Source: Paraburkholderia antibiotica (lineage in GTDB: Bacteria > Pseudomonadota > Gammaproteobacteria > Burkholderiales > Burkholderiaceae). Taken from it: a stretch of DNA of 64,000 bases. The notes under the pieces were generated by a model. That model made no database searches and was not told where the DNA came from. It saw nothing but the letters and a program-made list of their open reading frames with translations. The DNA lies in NCBI RefSeq assembly GCF_012927125.1, contig NZ_JABBFZ010000017.1, positions 1 through 64,000 of the forward strand, written 5' to 3'. A program made the translations under genes and the position numbers. Shown one piece after another: positions 24,795 through 32,679 of the stretch. Positions within the stretch are counted from its first letter, which is position 1; every line of letters begins with the position of its first letter.

Positions 24795-25042
24795 GCTGCC
24801 GCCTTTGCCTGCTGCAGTTCGGCGATCGCGGCCGCCATCGCGTCGATGCTCGAGAACAGGCGGCGCGTGAGCATGCGGTCGGGAATCTCAACGTCGAATT
24901 CGTCTTCCATCGCGAGCATCAGATGTACGGTCGCGAGGGACGAGAGGCCGGCGGCGTAAAGATCGGCGTCGTCGGGGAGACTCTCTACCGGAACGTCCAG
25001 GCGGGCGGATTCGGAAAGGATACGTCTCAGGGCTGTCTTCAT
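24791..25042 (-). CDS. Acyl/aminoacyl carrier protein
   Basis: An 83-residue acidic carrier protein starting MKTALRRILSESARLD, with an AAGGGG ribosome-binding site 9 bp before ATG 25042. The phosphopantetheine attachment site is LYAAGLSSLATVHLM, with Ser35 the likely modified residue in SSL where most carrier proteins have DSL. Helix 3 (EDEFDVEIPDRML) is typical of acyl carrier proteins. It is the first gene of the operon and overlaps the dehydrogenase by 4 bp. It is the expected acceptor for the amino acid ligase two genes downstream. It needs a 4'-phosphopantetheinyl transferase encoded elsewhere. Confidence 0.92.
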   Translation of the reverse strand: MKTALRRILSESARLDVPVESLPDDADLYAAGLSSLATVHLMLAMEDEFDVEIPDRMLTRRLFSSIDAMAAAIAELQQAKAAA

Positions 25043-25430
25043 TTGGGTGGTCCCCTTCTGGTCCAAAGGTCTAACGGTTAATGCCGACGTAAAACGATCG
25101 CAGCACGTCGCTTTTCGTCGTGATGGTTTTGCTTGTAATCGGTCCAGGCGGCGTGCAAGCCGCGCGGTGTTGGCACATGGCGCCGCGGCGCCGTCGTGCG
25201 GTGATGACACCCCTCGAGCCATCCCCGCCAACGGGCGCATTGTGGGCCGTGCGCTGGTAGCTGGTATTTAAGAATTGTCAAAGCCCAGCGTCAGTGCGAT
25301 GCCGCACGGAAACACGCGTTTCGCGGACGTACCGTGTAGCCCGTGACGATGGACCGTCATGCCCGAGCCCGTCATCCGGTCTGCGGGGCAGGGTGCGGTC
25401 CCGCAATCCGTTGACCGCTGGAGGAGCTTG
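25043..25430. other. Divergent promoter region between carrier-protein operon and GNAT/Wzy operon
   Basis: About 390 bp between two divergent operons. A perfect TTGACA lies on the minus strand at 25281-25276, but no good -10 is correctly spaced. The stretch at 25170-25195 is a GC-rich dyad (GGCGCCGCGGCGCC). No gene was recognised. Confidence 0.5.
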
Positions 25431-25964
25431 ATGAACTGGAAAACGCTGGAATTCGAGCAGCTATCCGCGCGTGAGTTGTACGTCGTGCTGCGCGCGCGCA
25501 GCGCGGTGTTCGTGGTCGAACAGTCGCACGTCTGCCTCGATGCCGACGGTCGTGACGAGCATGCGCTGCACGTCTTCGCAACCGAAGACATGGCGCGGCC
25601 GATGCCGATTCTCGCCTATGCGCGCGTGCAGCCCGGCGACTCCGAGGATCCGGAGGTCATGATCGACAAGGTGCTGACGAGCCCGCTGCGGCGCGGCGAC
25701 GGCACCGCCGAGATGCTGATCGAGCGCGTGCTCGATGCGGTGGCCGAACGCTGGCCGGGCCGCGCCACGCGGGTGAGCGCGCCGCTCGGTCTGCGCGACT
25801 TCTACGAGCAGTTCGGCTTTCGTAAGACCGAGGGGCCGTACCTCGAGCACGGCGTGCCGTTTATCGGCCTCACACGCCAGCTGCGCGGTACGCCGCCGCG
25901 CTTCGGTTCGCGGCGCCGTGTGCGCGACGACGCGCCGTTCGTGAATACCTTCGAGCTGCTGTAA
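25431..25964 (+). CDS. GNAT-family N-acetyltransferase (ElaA-like)
   Basis: A 177-residue GNAT-fold protein resembling E. coli ElaA: NWKTLEFEQLSARELYVVLRARSAVFVVEQ at the start, MIDKVLTSPLRRGDGTAEMLIERVL (acetyl-CoA pyrophosphate-loop region, though the RxxGxG/A motif is degenerate) and FYEQFGFRKTEGPYLEHGVPF at the end. ATG 25431 has GAGGAG five bases upstream. Its stop overlaps the start of the Wzy-like gene by one base, so it is co-translated with EPS assembly genes. This raises the possibility that it acylates an EPS sugar or an amino group, though ElaA-like proteins are of unknown function. Confidence 0.82.
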   Translation: MNWKTLEFEQLSARELYVVLRARSAVFVVEQSHVCLDADGRDEHALHVFATEDMARPMPILAYARVQPGDSEDPEVMIDKVLTSPLRRGDGTAEMLIERVLDAVAERWPGRATRVSAPLGLRDFYEQFGFRKTEGPYLEHGVPFIGLTRQLRGTPPRFGSRRRVRDDAPFVNTFELL

Positions 25965-27562
25965 TGCCGCGTGTGCTTGTTACGCCGTCGAGCGCACGGC
26001 TCGGCGTGCCGCAGTCGTCAGACAGAACGCGTGCGACGCTTTCGCCGGCCGAGGTCGCGTCGGCTTCTTCCCCCGCCTCGAAGTCGGTGGACGACGCGGC
26101 GCCGGGTCTGCGCTATCCGTTGCGTCTGCCGCTGCTGCTGTTCGGCATCACCCTCGCGCTGATCCTGCTGCATCAGGGGCGTCTCGTCGAATATCTGTAT
26201 CCGGCGGGCGCGATCGGCGTCGCACTGGTGCTGTATCTGCGCTCGCCCGCGCATTACCTGGGTTTTGTCTGCTGGTTGTTCTTCCTGTCGCCGGAAGTGC
26301 GGCGGCTCGCCGATTTCGTCGACGGCGCGTTCAACGCGCAAAGCCCGATCATGATCGCGCCGCTCGCGGCGGTGTCGCTGACCGGGTTGACGTTGCTCAA
26401 GCACATGTCGAAGCTCGGCCAGCGGCGTGCCGCGCCGCTCGTGCTGATCGTGATCGCGCTGTTTTATGCGTTCGTGGTCGGCGCGGCGCAGGTGGGACCG
26501 TTCGGCGCGACCTTCACGCTGATCAACTGGCTCTATCCGGTGCTGGTGTCGTTCTATCTGATCGTCACGTGGCGTCACTATCCGGACTATCACCGGGTGC
26601 TGCTGAAGACTTTCATTTATGGCGGACTCCTGATGAGCGTGTACGGCCTCGTCGAATTCGTCTCGCCGATGCCGTGGGACGCGTTCTGGCTGATGTCGTC
26701 GAAGATGCAATCCGAAGGGCACGCGGTGCCGTTTGGCATGCGCGTGAGCAGCACGATGAATTCGTGCGGCCCGTTCGCGGTCACGCTGATGTCGATTCTG
26801 CTGACCTCGCTCGCCGCGCGCGGGCGCATGCGCATCGTGCTCGGCTGCATCGGCGTGCCGGTGCTGCTGCTCACCAGCGTGCGCAGCGCGTGGGGCGGCT
26901 TCGCGGTCGCGCTGATCTATTCGTTCGCGATGCTCGACGGCAGGAACCGTCTGCGGATGCTCGCGGCGGTGTTCGGTCTCGCGCTGATGGTCGCGCCGCT
27001 GATGATGGTCGATCAGGTGGCGACGCCGGTGCTCGCACGCTTCGACAGCATGCAGAACCTCGGTCAGGACGACAGCTATCAGGTGCGCTCGGAGTTCTAC
27101 AAGACGTTCTTCGCGTCCGCGCTGACCAATATCGCGGGGCAGGGGCTCGGCACGACCGGCGTCGGCACCAAGCTCTCCGACAACTCGGCGGTGCAGACGA
27201 TGACCGACTTCGACAGCGGTCTGATGGAAGTGCCGTACGTGATGGGCTGGCCCGGCACGCTGCTGTACGTGAGCGGCGTGCTGATGCTGCTGTGGCGCGC
27301 GTTTCGCGCGAGCCGTCAGCGCCCCGGCGACCTGTTCGCGAATGCGGGCGTCGGCGTCGCGCTCGGGATCGTCTCGCAGATGGTGTTCGTCAACACGCTG
27401 ACCGCGGTCGCGGGAATGCTTTTCTTCATCGGCGCGACGCTGCCGGTGATTTCGCTGCGCTATGCGCGCGAAGGCCGCGGCGCGAATCGCGCGGCCGCCG
27501 CGCCGGACCCGAAGCGCCAACAACGCACAACGACAACGATAAGCACCCACACAGCAGGATGA
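25964..27562 (+). CDS. Wzy-like EPS polymerase / O-antigen ligase-family membrane protein
   Basis: A 532-residue integral membrane protein with about 10-12 predicted helices (first at LLLFGITLALILLHQ, others at LGFVCWLFFLS, PLVLIVIALFYAFVVGAAQV, LLTSLAARG...VLGCIGVPVLLL). It contains an O-antigen ligase/polymerase-like segment with SVRSAWGGFAVALIYS and a large periplasmic loop (about 350-410: DSMQNLGQDDSYQVRSEFY...GTTGVGTKLSDNS). In a locus with Wzx, Wza and Wzc homologues it is the best candidate for the Wzy polymerase. It overlaps the GNAT gene by 1 bp and the next GT4 gene by 4 bp (ATGA). The first 45 residues are soluble and low in complexity. Confidence 0.82.
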   Translation: MPRVLVTPSSARLGVPQSSDRTRATLSPAEVASASSPASKSVDDAAPGLRYPLRLPLLLFGITLALILLHQGRLVEYLYPAGAIGVALVLYLRSPAHYLGFVCWLFFLSPEVRRLADFVDGAFNAQSPIMIAPLAAVSLTGLTLLKHMSKLGQRRAAPLVLIVIALFYAFVVGAAQVGPFGATFTLINWLYPVLVSFYLIVTWRHYPDYHRVLLKTFIYGGLLMSVYGLVEFVSPMPWDAFWLMSSKMQSEGHAVPFGMRVSSTMNSCGPFAVTLMSILLTSLAARGRMRIVLGCIGVPVLLLTSVRSAWGGFAVALIYSFAMLDGRNRLRMLAAVFGLALMVAPLMMVDQVATPVLARFDSMQNLGQDDSYQVRSEFYKTFFASALTNIAGQGLGTTGVGTKLSDNSAVQTMTDFDSGLMEVPYVMGWPGTLLYVSGVLMLLWRAFRASRQRPGDLFANAGVGVALGIVSQMVFVNTLTAVAGMLFFIGATLPVISLRYAREGRGANRAAAAPDPKRQQRTTTTISTHTAG

Positions 27563-28749
27563 AAAACAACAGCATGCGGATTCTGATCGTCACCCATGCG
27601 GTGAAGAAAAACGATGGGCAGGGAAGGGTCAACTACGAGATCGTGAAGGCCGCGCTGGCGGCCGGTCATCGCGTGACGCTGCTCGCTTCCGAGGCGGCCC
27701 CCGAACTGCTCGACCATCCGCGCGTGCGTTTCGTGCCGATCGCGCCGAGCCGGCTGCCGAGCCGGCTGCTGCAATACCAGATGTTCGCGTGGCGCAGCGG
27801 TGCGTGGATTCGCGCGCATCGCGACGAGTTCGACATCGTGCACGTGAACGGCTTCATCGCATGGGCGCGCGCCGACGTCAACGCGGCGCACTTCGTGCAC
27901 GACGGCTGGTATCGCTGCGGCTTCTTTCCGTTCCGTCTGCTGCGCGGCTTCTATCAAGCGTATCAGGTGATCTACACACTGCTGAATATCGTCTGCGAGA
28001 AGTGGGCATTTCGTCACGCCGAAGTGATCGTGCCGGTTTCGCAGCGAGTCGCGAGCGAAGTGGGCGCGTTAGGCATCGACGCATCGCGCATGCAGGTGAT
28101 CCATAACGGCGTCGACGTCGACGAATTCACGCCGGGCCCCGCCGAGCGCGCGCGCTTCGGTCTGCCGGAGGCGCCGTTCATGCTGCTGTTCGCGGGCGAT
28201 CTGCGGATGTCGCGCAAGAACCTCGACACGGTGCTGCACGCGCTCGTGGCGACGCCCGCCAACGTGCATCTGGCGGTGGCCGGGATTCTGCACAACAGCC
28301 CGTATCCGGCGCTCGTGCAATCGCTCGGCTTGAGCGGGCGCGTGCATTTCACCGACATGGTGATGGACATGCCCGCGCTGATGCGCTCGGTCGATGCGTT
28401 CGTGTTTCCGTCGCGCTACGAGCCGATGGGGCTGGTGCTGCTCGAAGCGCTGTCGGTCGGATTGCCGGTGATCACGGTGCGCACCGCGGGCGGCGCCGAG
28501 GTGATTACGTCCGGTAGCGGCATCGTGCTCGACGACCCGGACGACGCCGAGGCGCTCACCGCCGCGATCGTGCGGCTCGCGAGCGACCCCGCTTACGCCC
28601 GAGGTCTCGGGCAAACCGCGCGCCGCGTCGCGGCGACGCTCAGTTGGCAGGCGATGGCCGAGCGCTATCTCGCCGTCTACGCGCAGGTGTATGCGCAGCG
28701 TCATGCGCAGGCGGTGCCGGCGCGCGCGACGGCATCGGTGAAGCTATGA
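27559..28749 (+). CDS. GT4-family glycosyltransferase (EPS locus)
   Basis: A 396-residue GT-B glycosyltransferase. ATG 27559 overlaps the polymerase TGA, with AGCAGG upstream. It has MRILIVTHAVKKNDGQGRVNYEIVKAAL, HVNGFIAWARADVNAAHFVHDGWY, VSQRVASEVGALGIDASRMQVIHNGVD, and the C-terminal signature RYEPMGLVLLEALSVGLPVITV followed by GGAEVI. It belongs to the GNAT-Wzy-GT4-GT4-propeller operon. The RVNYE acceptor-side motif occurs in several EPS GT4 proteins. Donor sugar is unknown. Confidence 0.92.
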   Translation: MKNNSMRILIVTHAVKKNDGQGRVNYEIVKAALAAGHRVTLLASEAAPELLDHPRVRFVPIAPSRLPSRLLQYQMFAWRSGAWIRAHRDEFDIVHVNGFIAWARADVNAAHFVHDGWYRCGFFPFRLLRGFYQAYQVIYTLLNIVCEKWAFRHAEVIVPVSQRVASEVGALGIDASRMQVIHNGVDVDEFTPGPAERARFGLPEAPFMLLFAGDLRMSRKNLDTVLHALVATPANVHLAVAGILHNSPYPALVQSLGLSGRVHFTDMVMDMPALMRSVDAFVFPSRYEPMGLVLLEALSVGLPVITVRTAGGAEVITSGSGIVLDDPDDAEALTAAIVRLASDPAYARGLGQTARRVAATLSWQAMAERYLAVYAQVYAQRHAQAVPARATASVKL

Positions 28750-30143
28750 GCAGGACGATGCGAAGGACCGCGAAGGGGAGTCGTGAAAGGATGATTAAAG
28801 GAGCAGCTAACGGAGCCGTTGAAGCAGCAGTCGAAGGCGCCGTCAAAGGCGTGACCCAGGGCGCTGCGCAGGGAACCGCCAGGCGGAGCGTCGGCGACGC
28901 GACCCGCGGGACGTCGAAGGATGCCGCTGGCAGGATCAGGCCGGACTTCACGAAAGACACCCCGAAAAACACTGCGCAAACCAGCCCGACGAAGCCTGCG
29001 ATCGATTCGCTGCAGATCGGCATGCACTGGTTCAACGAACGGCCCGGCGGCCTCGACCGCATGTATCAGTCGTTGATCGATACGCTGCCCGCGCAGGGCG
29101 TCGGCGTACGCGGCATGGTGGCCGGTAGCCCCGGCGTGTTCGACGCGTCGGGTGGACGCGTGTGGTCGTTCGCCGACGCGCAGGCGCAACTGCATACGCG
29201 GCTGTGGGGTTCGCGCATGCAGTCGCTGTCGCTGCGCGCGGCGAAGATGCCCGACGTCGTCGCGTCGCATTTCGCGCTGTACGCGGCGCCGACCGTCGGC
29301 GTATTTCGCCACGTGCCAAAGGTCGTGCATTTTCACGGGCCGTGGGGCGCGGAATCGCATCCGGGCGGTGGAGGCGGCTGGTCGCGCGCCGCGCGCGTCG
29401 CGCTCGAACGCTTCGTATATCGCGGCGCGACGCGCCACATCGTGCTGTCGCGCGCGTTCGGGCGGCTGCTGCACGAGACCTACGGTGTGCCCGAGGACAG
29501 TATTCGGCTCGTGCCGGGCTGCGTCGACATCGGGCACTTCGATATCGATCTCGGCAAACGCGAGGCGCGCGAGCGGCTCGGCTTGCCGCAGGACCGGCCG
29601 CTGCTGTTCTGCATTCGCCGGCTGGTGTCGCGCATGGGTCTCGAGGACCTGATCGACGCGATGGCGGTCGTCAAGCCGCAACTGCCCGACGTGCTGCTGA
29701 CGATCGCCGGCAAGGGACCGCTCGAAGCGCAGTTGCAGGCGCGTATCCGCGCGCGCGGACTCGACGGGCACGTGCGGCTCGCCGGCTTCGTGCCCGACGA
29801 CGACGTGCCGCTGTGGTATCGAGCAGCCGATCTGTCGATTGTGCCGACCGTGTCGCTCGAAGGCTTCGGACTCACGACGATCGAATCGCTCGCGGCCGGC
29901 ACGCCGGTGCTCGTTACGCCGGTCGGTGGTCTGCCGGAAGCGGTGGCGCCGCTCTCGGCCGAACTGGTGCTGCCGTCGGGCGGCTACAAGTCGATCGGCG
30001 AGGGCATCGCCGAGGCGTTGCTCGGCCAGCGCGTGTTGCCGACGAGCGACGCGTGCCGCGCGTATGCGCGCCGTCATTTCGACCGGCCGGTCGTGGCCGC
30101 GCAGGTCGCCGACGTCTATCGCGAAGCGATCAGCGTGTTCTGA
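28746..30143 (+). CDS. GT4-family glycosyltransferase with low-complexity N-terminal extension
   Basis: From ATG 28746 (ATGA overlap with the preceding gene) the 465-residue protein has an unusual first 80 residues of Gly/Ala/Thr-rich repeats (GAANGAVEAAVEGAVKGV, TQGAAQGTARRSV). The GT-B enzyme begins at DSLQIGMHWFNERPGGLDRMY. Other features are VVHFHGPWGAES, HIVLSRAFGRLL, FCIRRLVSRMGLEDLIDA, and the donor-site signature EGFGLTTIESLAAGTPVLV with GGLPEAV. The extension may be membrane-associating or disordered. A later start near residue 80 cannot be excluded, but the start codon overlap favours the long form. Confidence 0.87.
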   Translation: MSRTMRRTAKGSRERMIKGAANGAVEAAVEGAVKGVTQGAAQGTARRSVGDATRGTSKDAAGRIRPDFTKDTPKNTAQTSPTKPAIDSLQIGMHWFNERPGGLDRMYQSLIDTLPAQGVGVRGMVAGSPGVFDASGGRVWSFADAQAQLHTRLWGSRMQSLSLRAAKMPDVVASHFALYAAPTVGVFRHVPKVVHFHGPWGAESHPGGGGGWSRAARVALERFVYRGATRHIVLSRAFGRLLHETYGVPEDSIRLVPGCVDIGHFDIDLGKREARERLGLPQDRPLLFCIRRLVSRMGLEDLIDAMAVVKPQLPDVLLTIAGKGPLEAQLQARIRARGLDGHVRLAGFVPDDDVPLWYRAADLSIVPTVSLEGFGLTTIESLAAGTPVLVTPVGGLPEAVAPLSAELVLPSGGYKSIGEGIAEALLGQRVLPTSDACRAYARRHFDRPVVAAQVADVYREAISVF

Positions 30144-30156
30144 GCCGGCCGTCGCG

Positions 30157-32514
30157 ATGCAACGTCCTGCCCGCAAGACCGTCGAGCGGCTGGTGTGCGC
30201 GGCCGCGCTGGCGTTGCCGCTCGTCGCGCTGCTCGCGGCGTCGGGTGGTGACGATGCGAGCGGGCATGGGGTGTCGCCCGATCGCCGCGATGCCATGCGG
30301 GCAGCGGCCACGCATCGGTCGCTGACGTGGCGAACCTCGTGGATCGGCAATACGTGGGGTTACGGCGATCAGCGCTGGATGCAGATCGACGTGCAGGCGC
30401 TCGCGGTCACGCCCGACGGCGACGTGTTCACCAATGCGCCATGGGACGAGGGCGGCGGCGAACTCGGCCAGTACCGTGGCGGCGAACTCGTGCGTCACGG
30501 CGGCGAGTCGCACGGCTGGGGCATGATGGGTGGCGACGCGATCGCCGCGAACGACGACTACGTGTACGCCGCGCAGACGATCGTGAGCCTTGGCAACGAG
30601 GAAGCGAAGCGTCGGCCGACGCCGCCCGAAGGCGAAGTCTTGAGCGGCGTGTCGCGTCGCAGCCGCGCCGATATCCGCGACGGCGTGCCGTTCGCCGGGC
30701 AGTTGAAGTTTCCAGGCGGCAGCCGTCTCGCGTTTCTGCCGATCTCGCGCTATGCCGCGAAAACCGATTACGCGATTCGCGGTCTAGCCGCCGACGAGAC
30801 GCGTCTGTTCGTCTCGAACGCGCTCGACAATCGCGTGCAGGTGTTCGACGCGCAAACCATGCAGCCGGTCGGCGCGTTCGCGGTGCATGAGCCGGGCCGT
30901 ATCGCGCTCGCGACGGATGGCTCGCTGTGGATCATCGAAAACAGCCGCGGCGACACGGCGAGGCGCGTCGTGCATCGTTCGCGCGACGGCGCGCGCCTCG
31001 GCGAGCTGACGCTGCCCGACGGCGTGGTGCCGGTCGATCTCGCGGTCGATACGCACGGCCGCGTGCTAGTCGCCGATAACGGCGCGCGCCAGCAGATTCT
31101 GATTTTCACCGCCGATCCGGCAGGCACCTTGGGCGCTACAAACACCACCCGCACCGCCATGCGGCTATCCGCGAGTTTCGGCGAGCAGGGCGGCATCTAC
31201 TCGGGTCGCGCGGGCGCGGTAGGGCCGCGCCGGTTCAACGGCCTGACCGGCGTCGGCGTGGACCGCGCGGGCAATCTGTACGTGTCGATGAACGGCGCGG
31301 GGCCGCGTCCAATCGGCACCGGTCCCAGCACCTACGACGGCGCGTTGCTCGAAAGCTATACGCCCGACGGCGCGCAGCGCTTCAGTCTGCAAGGACTCCT
31401 GTTCATCGACGGTGCGCAGTTCGTCGACGGCGAGTCGCCTTCCGTGTATAGCGGCAGCAAACGCTTCACGCTCGATCTGTCGCGCGCGCCCGGCGAAGAG
31501 TGGGCGTATGCGGGCTACACCGCCGACCGCTTCCGCTATCCGTATGACCCGTACTTTCATCTCTACCTGGGCGGCCAGCGCGGCATGCCGATGGTGCGCG
31601 ACGTGCGCGGCCACCGCTTGCTCTATACGACCGATATGTACTCGTCGTACTTACGGATTTACCGCTTCGCCGCCGACCGCGAGACGGCGATTCCGGCGGG
31701 CTTTTTCACGCAGGAGCATATCGACGGCGCATGGCCGCCGAACCAGCCGGCGCACGGCGAATGGATCTGGCGCGACATCGGCGGCAACGGCGACTTCTCC
31801 GCCGCCGCGTTCGATCAGAGCCCGAGCCGCGGCGATGCGCCGCTTCTGCGCGGCTGGTGGGTCGACCGTCATGGCGACATCTGGCAGGGCACGGAAGCAA
31901 AGGGCATCCGCCGTTTTCCGTTGCAGGGTTTCGACAAGCTCGGCAATCCGGTCTACCGGTACGATGCGATGCGCGAGTATCCGTTTCCCGCGCCGTTCAA
32001 TCACATCGCCCGCCTGATTTATTCGGCCGACGACGACGTCATGTTCATCGCCGGTTCGACGCCCGCGCGTCCGTTCAATCAGGACAACTGGAATAGCCTG
32101 GGGACGCAGCTCGCGCGTTACGACCACTGGAGCAGCGGCCAACCGGTACTGCGCTACATGATCGATCTGCCCAGTCTCAGCAAGCCCGCGTCGCTATCTC
32201 TTAGCGGCTTCGCGGAGGCCGGCGACTATCTGTTCGCGGTCGAAGCGCGCAGCGCGATCGTGCGCGTCTACGACCGCGCGAACGGGCGCGAGATCGGCCG
32301 GTTCGCGCCGGGCAAGGAGGTGGGCGAGACGAGCGGCTGGACCGACGTGCCGATGCCGATCACCGCGCATCGTCTCGACTCGGGCGAATACCTGGTGTTC
32401 GTCGAGGAAGACGCGCACGGCAAGGTGTTGATGTATCGCTTCACGCCTGCGACGGCGGCCGCCACCGTCTCGACTGTTTCTCGCGATCCTTCCGGAGTAG
32501 TCGCGAACCGATGA
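30157..32514 (+). CDS. Secreted beta-propeller (NHL-like repeat) protein of the EPS locus
   Basis: A 785-residue protein with an N-terminal signal peptide (VERLVCAAALALPLVALLAASGG) and no lipobox. Two propeller-like regions are visible. The first has repeats such as IRGLAADETRLFVSNALDNRVQVFD, GRIALATDGSLWIIEN, PVDLAVDTHGRVLVADNGARQQILIF and GVGVDRAGNLYVSMNG. A later region has WWVDRHGDIWQGTEAKGIRRFPL. NHL-like repeats form six-bladed propellers that bind protein or carbohydrate. It is 13 bp after the last GT4 gene and ends that operon. A periplasmic or surface EPS-binding or EPS-modifying role is plausible. I recognise no catalytic motif. Confidence 0.78.
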   Translation: MQRPARKTVERLVCAAALALPLVALLAASGGDDASGHGVSPDRRDAMRAAATHRSLTWRTSWIGNTWGYGDQRWMQIDVQALAVTPDGDVFTNAPWDEGGGELGQYRGGELVRHGGESHGWGMMGGDAIAANDDYVYAAQTIVSLGNEEAKRRPTPPEGEVLSGVSRRSRADIRDGVPFAGQLKFPGGSRLAFLPISRYAAKTDYAIRGLAADETRLFVSNALDNRVQVFDAQTMQPVGAFAVHEPGRIALATDGSLWIIENSRGDTARRVVHRSRDGARLGELTLPDGVVPVDLAVDTHGRVLVADNGARQQILIFTADPAGTLGATNTTRTAMRLSASFGEQGGIYSGRAGAVGPRRFNGLTGVGVDRAGNLYVSMNGAGPRPIGTGPSTYDGALLESYTPDGAQRFSLQGLLFIDGAQFVDGESPSVYSGSKRFTLDLSRAPGEEWAYAGYTADRFRYPYDPYFHLYLGGQRGMPMVRDVRGHRLLYTTDMYSSYLRIYRFAADRETAIPAGFFTQEHIDGAWPPNQPAHGEWIWRDIGGNGDFSAAAFDQSPSRGDAPLLRGWWVDRHGDIWQGTEAKGIRRFPLQGFDKLGNPVYRYDAMREYPFPAPFNHIARLIYSADDDVMFIAGSTPARPFNQDNWNSLGTQLARYDHWSSGQPVLRYMIDLPSLSKPASLSLSGFAEAGDYLFAVEARSAIVRVYDRANGREIGRFAPGKEVGETSGWTDVPMPITAHRLDSGEYLVFVEEDAHGKVLMYRFTPATAAATVSTVSRDPSGVVANR

Positions 32515-32679
32515 AGACGCTCGTGTGGCTCATCCGGCACAAACGGGTGGCAACGGCATCGTCGACCTGACGGCACGATCTCGCGTGTCACAACGCGACG
32601 CGCACCGAATCTCCGAACGCCAACTCTTCGCAAGCGCCGCGTGCCACGGCGCAACGCGAGGCAACGCAACGCAGCGCGG

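Noticed and set aside
26018..27550. 510-codon minus-strand open frame opposite the Wzy-like gene
   Set aside because: His/Arg/Gln-rich shadow; the plus-strand frame has clear membrane helices and overlaps its neighbours as an operon gene does.
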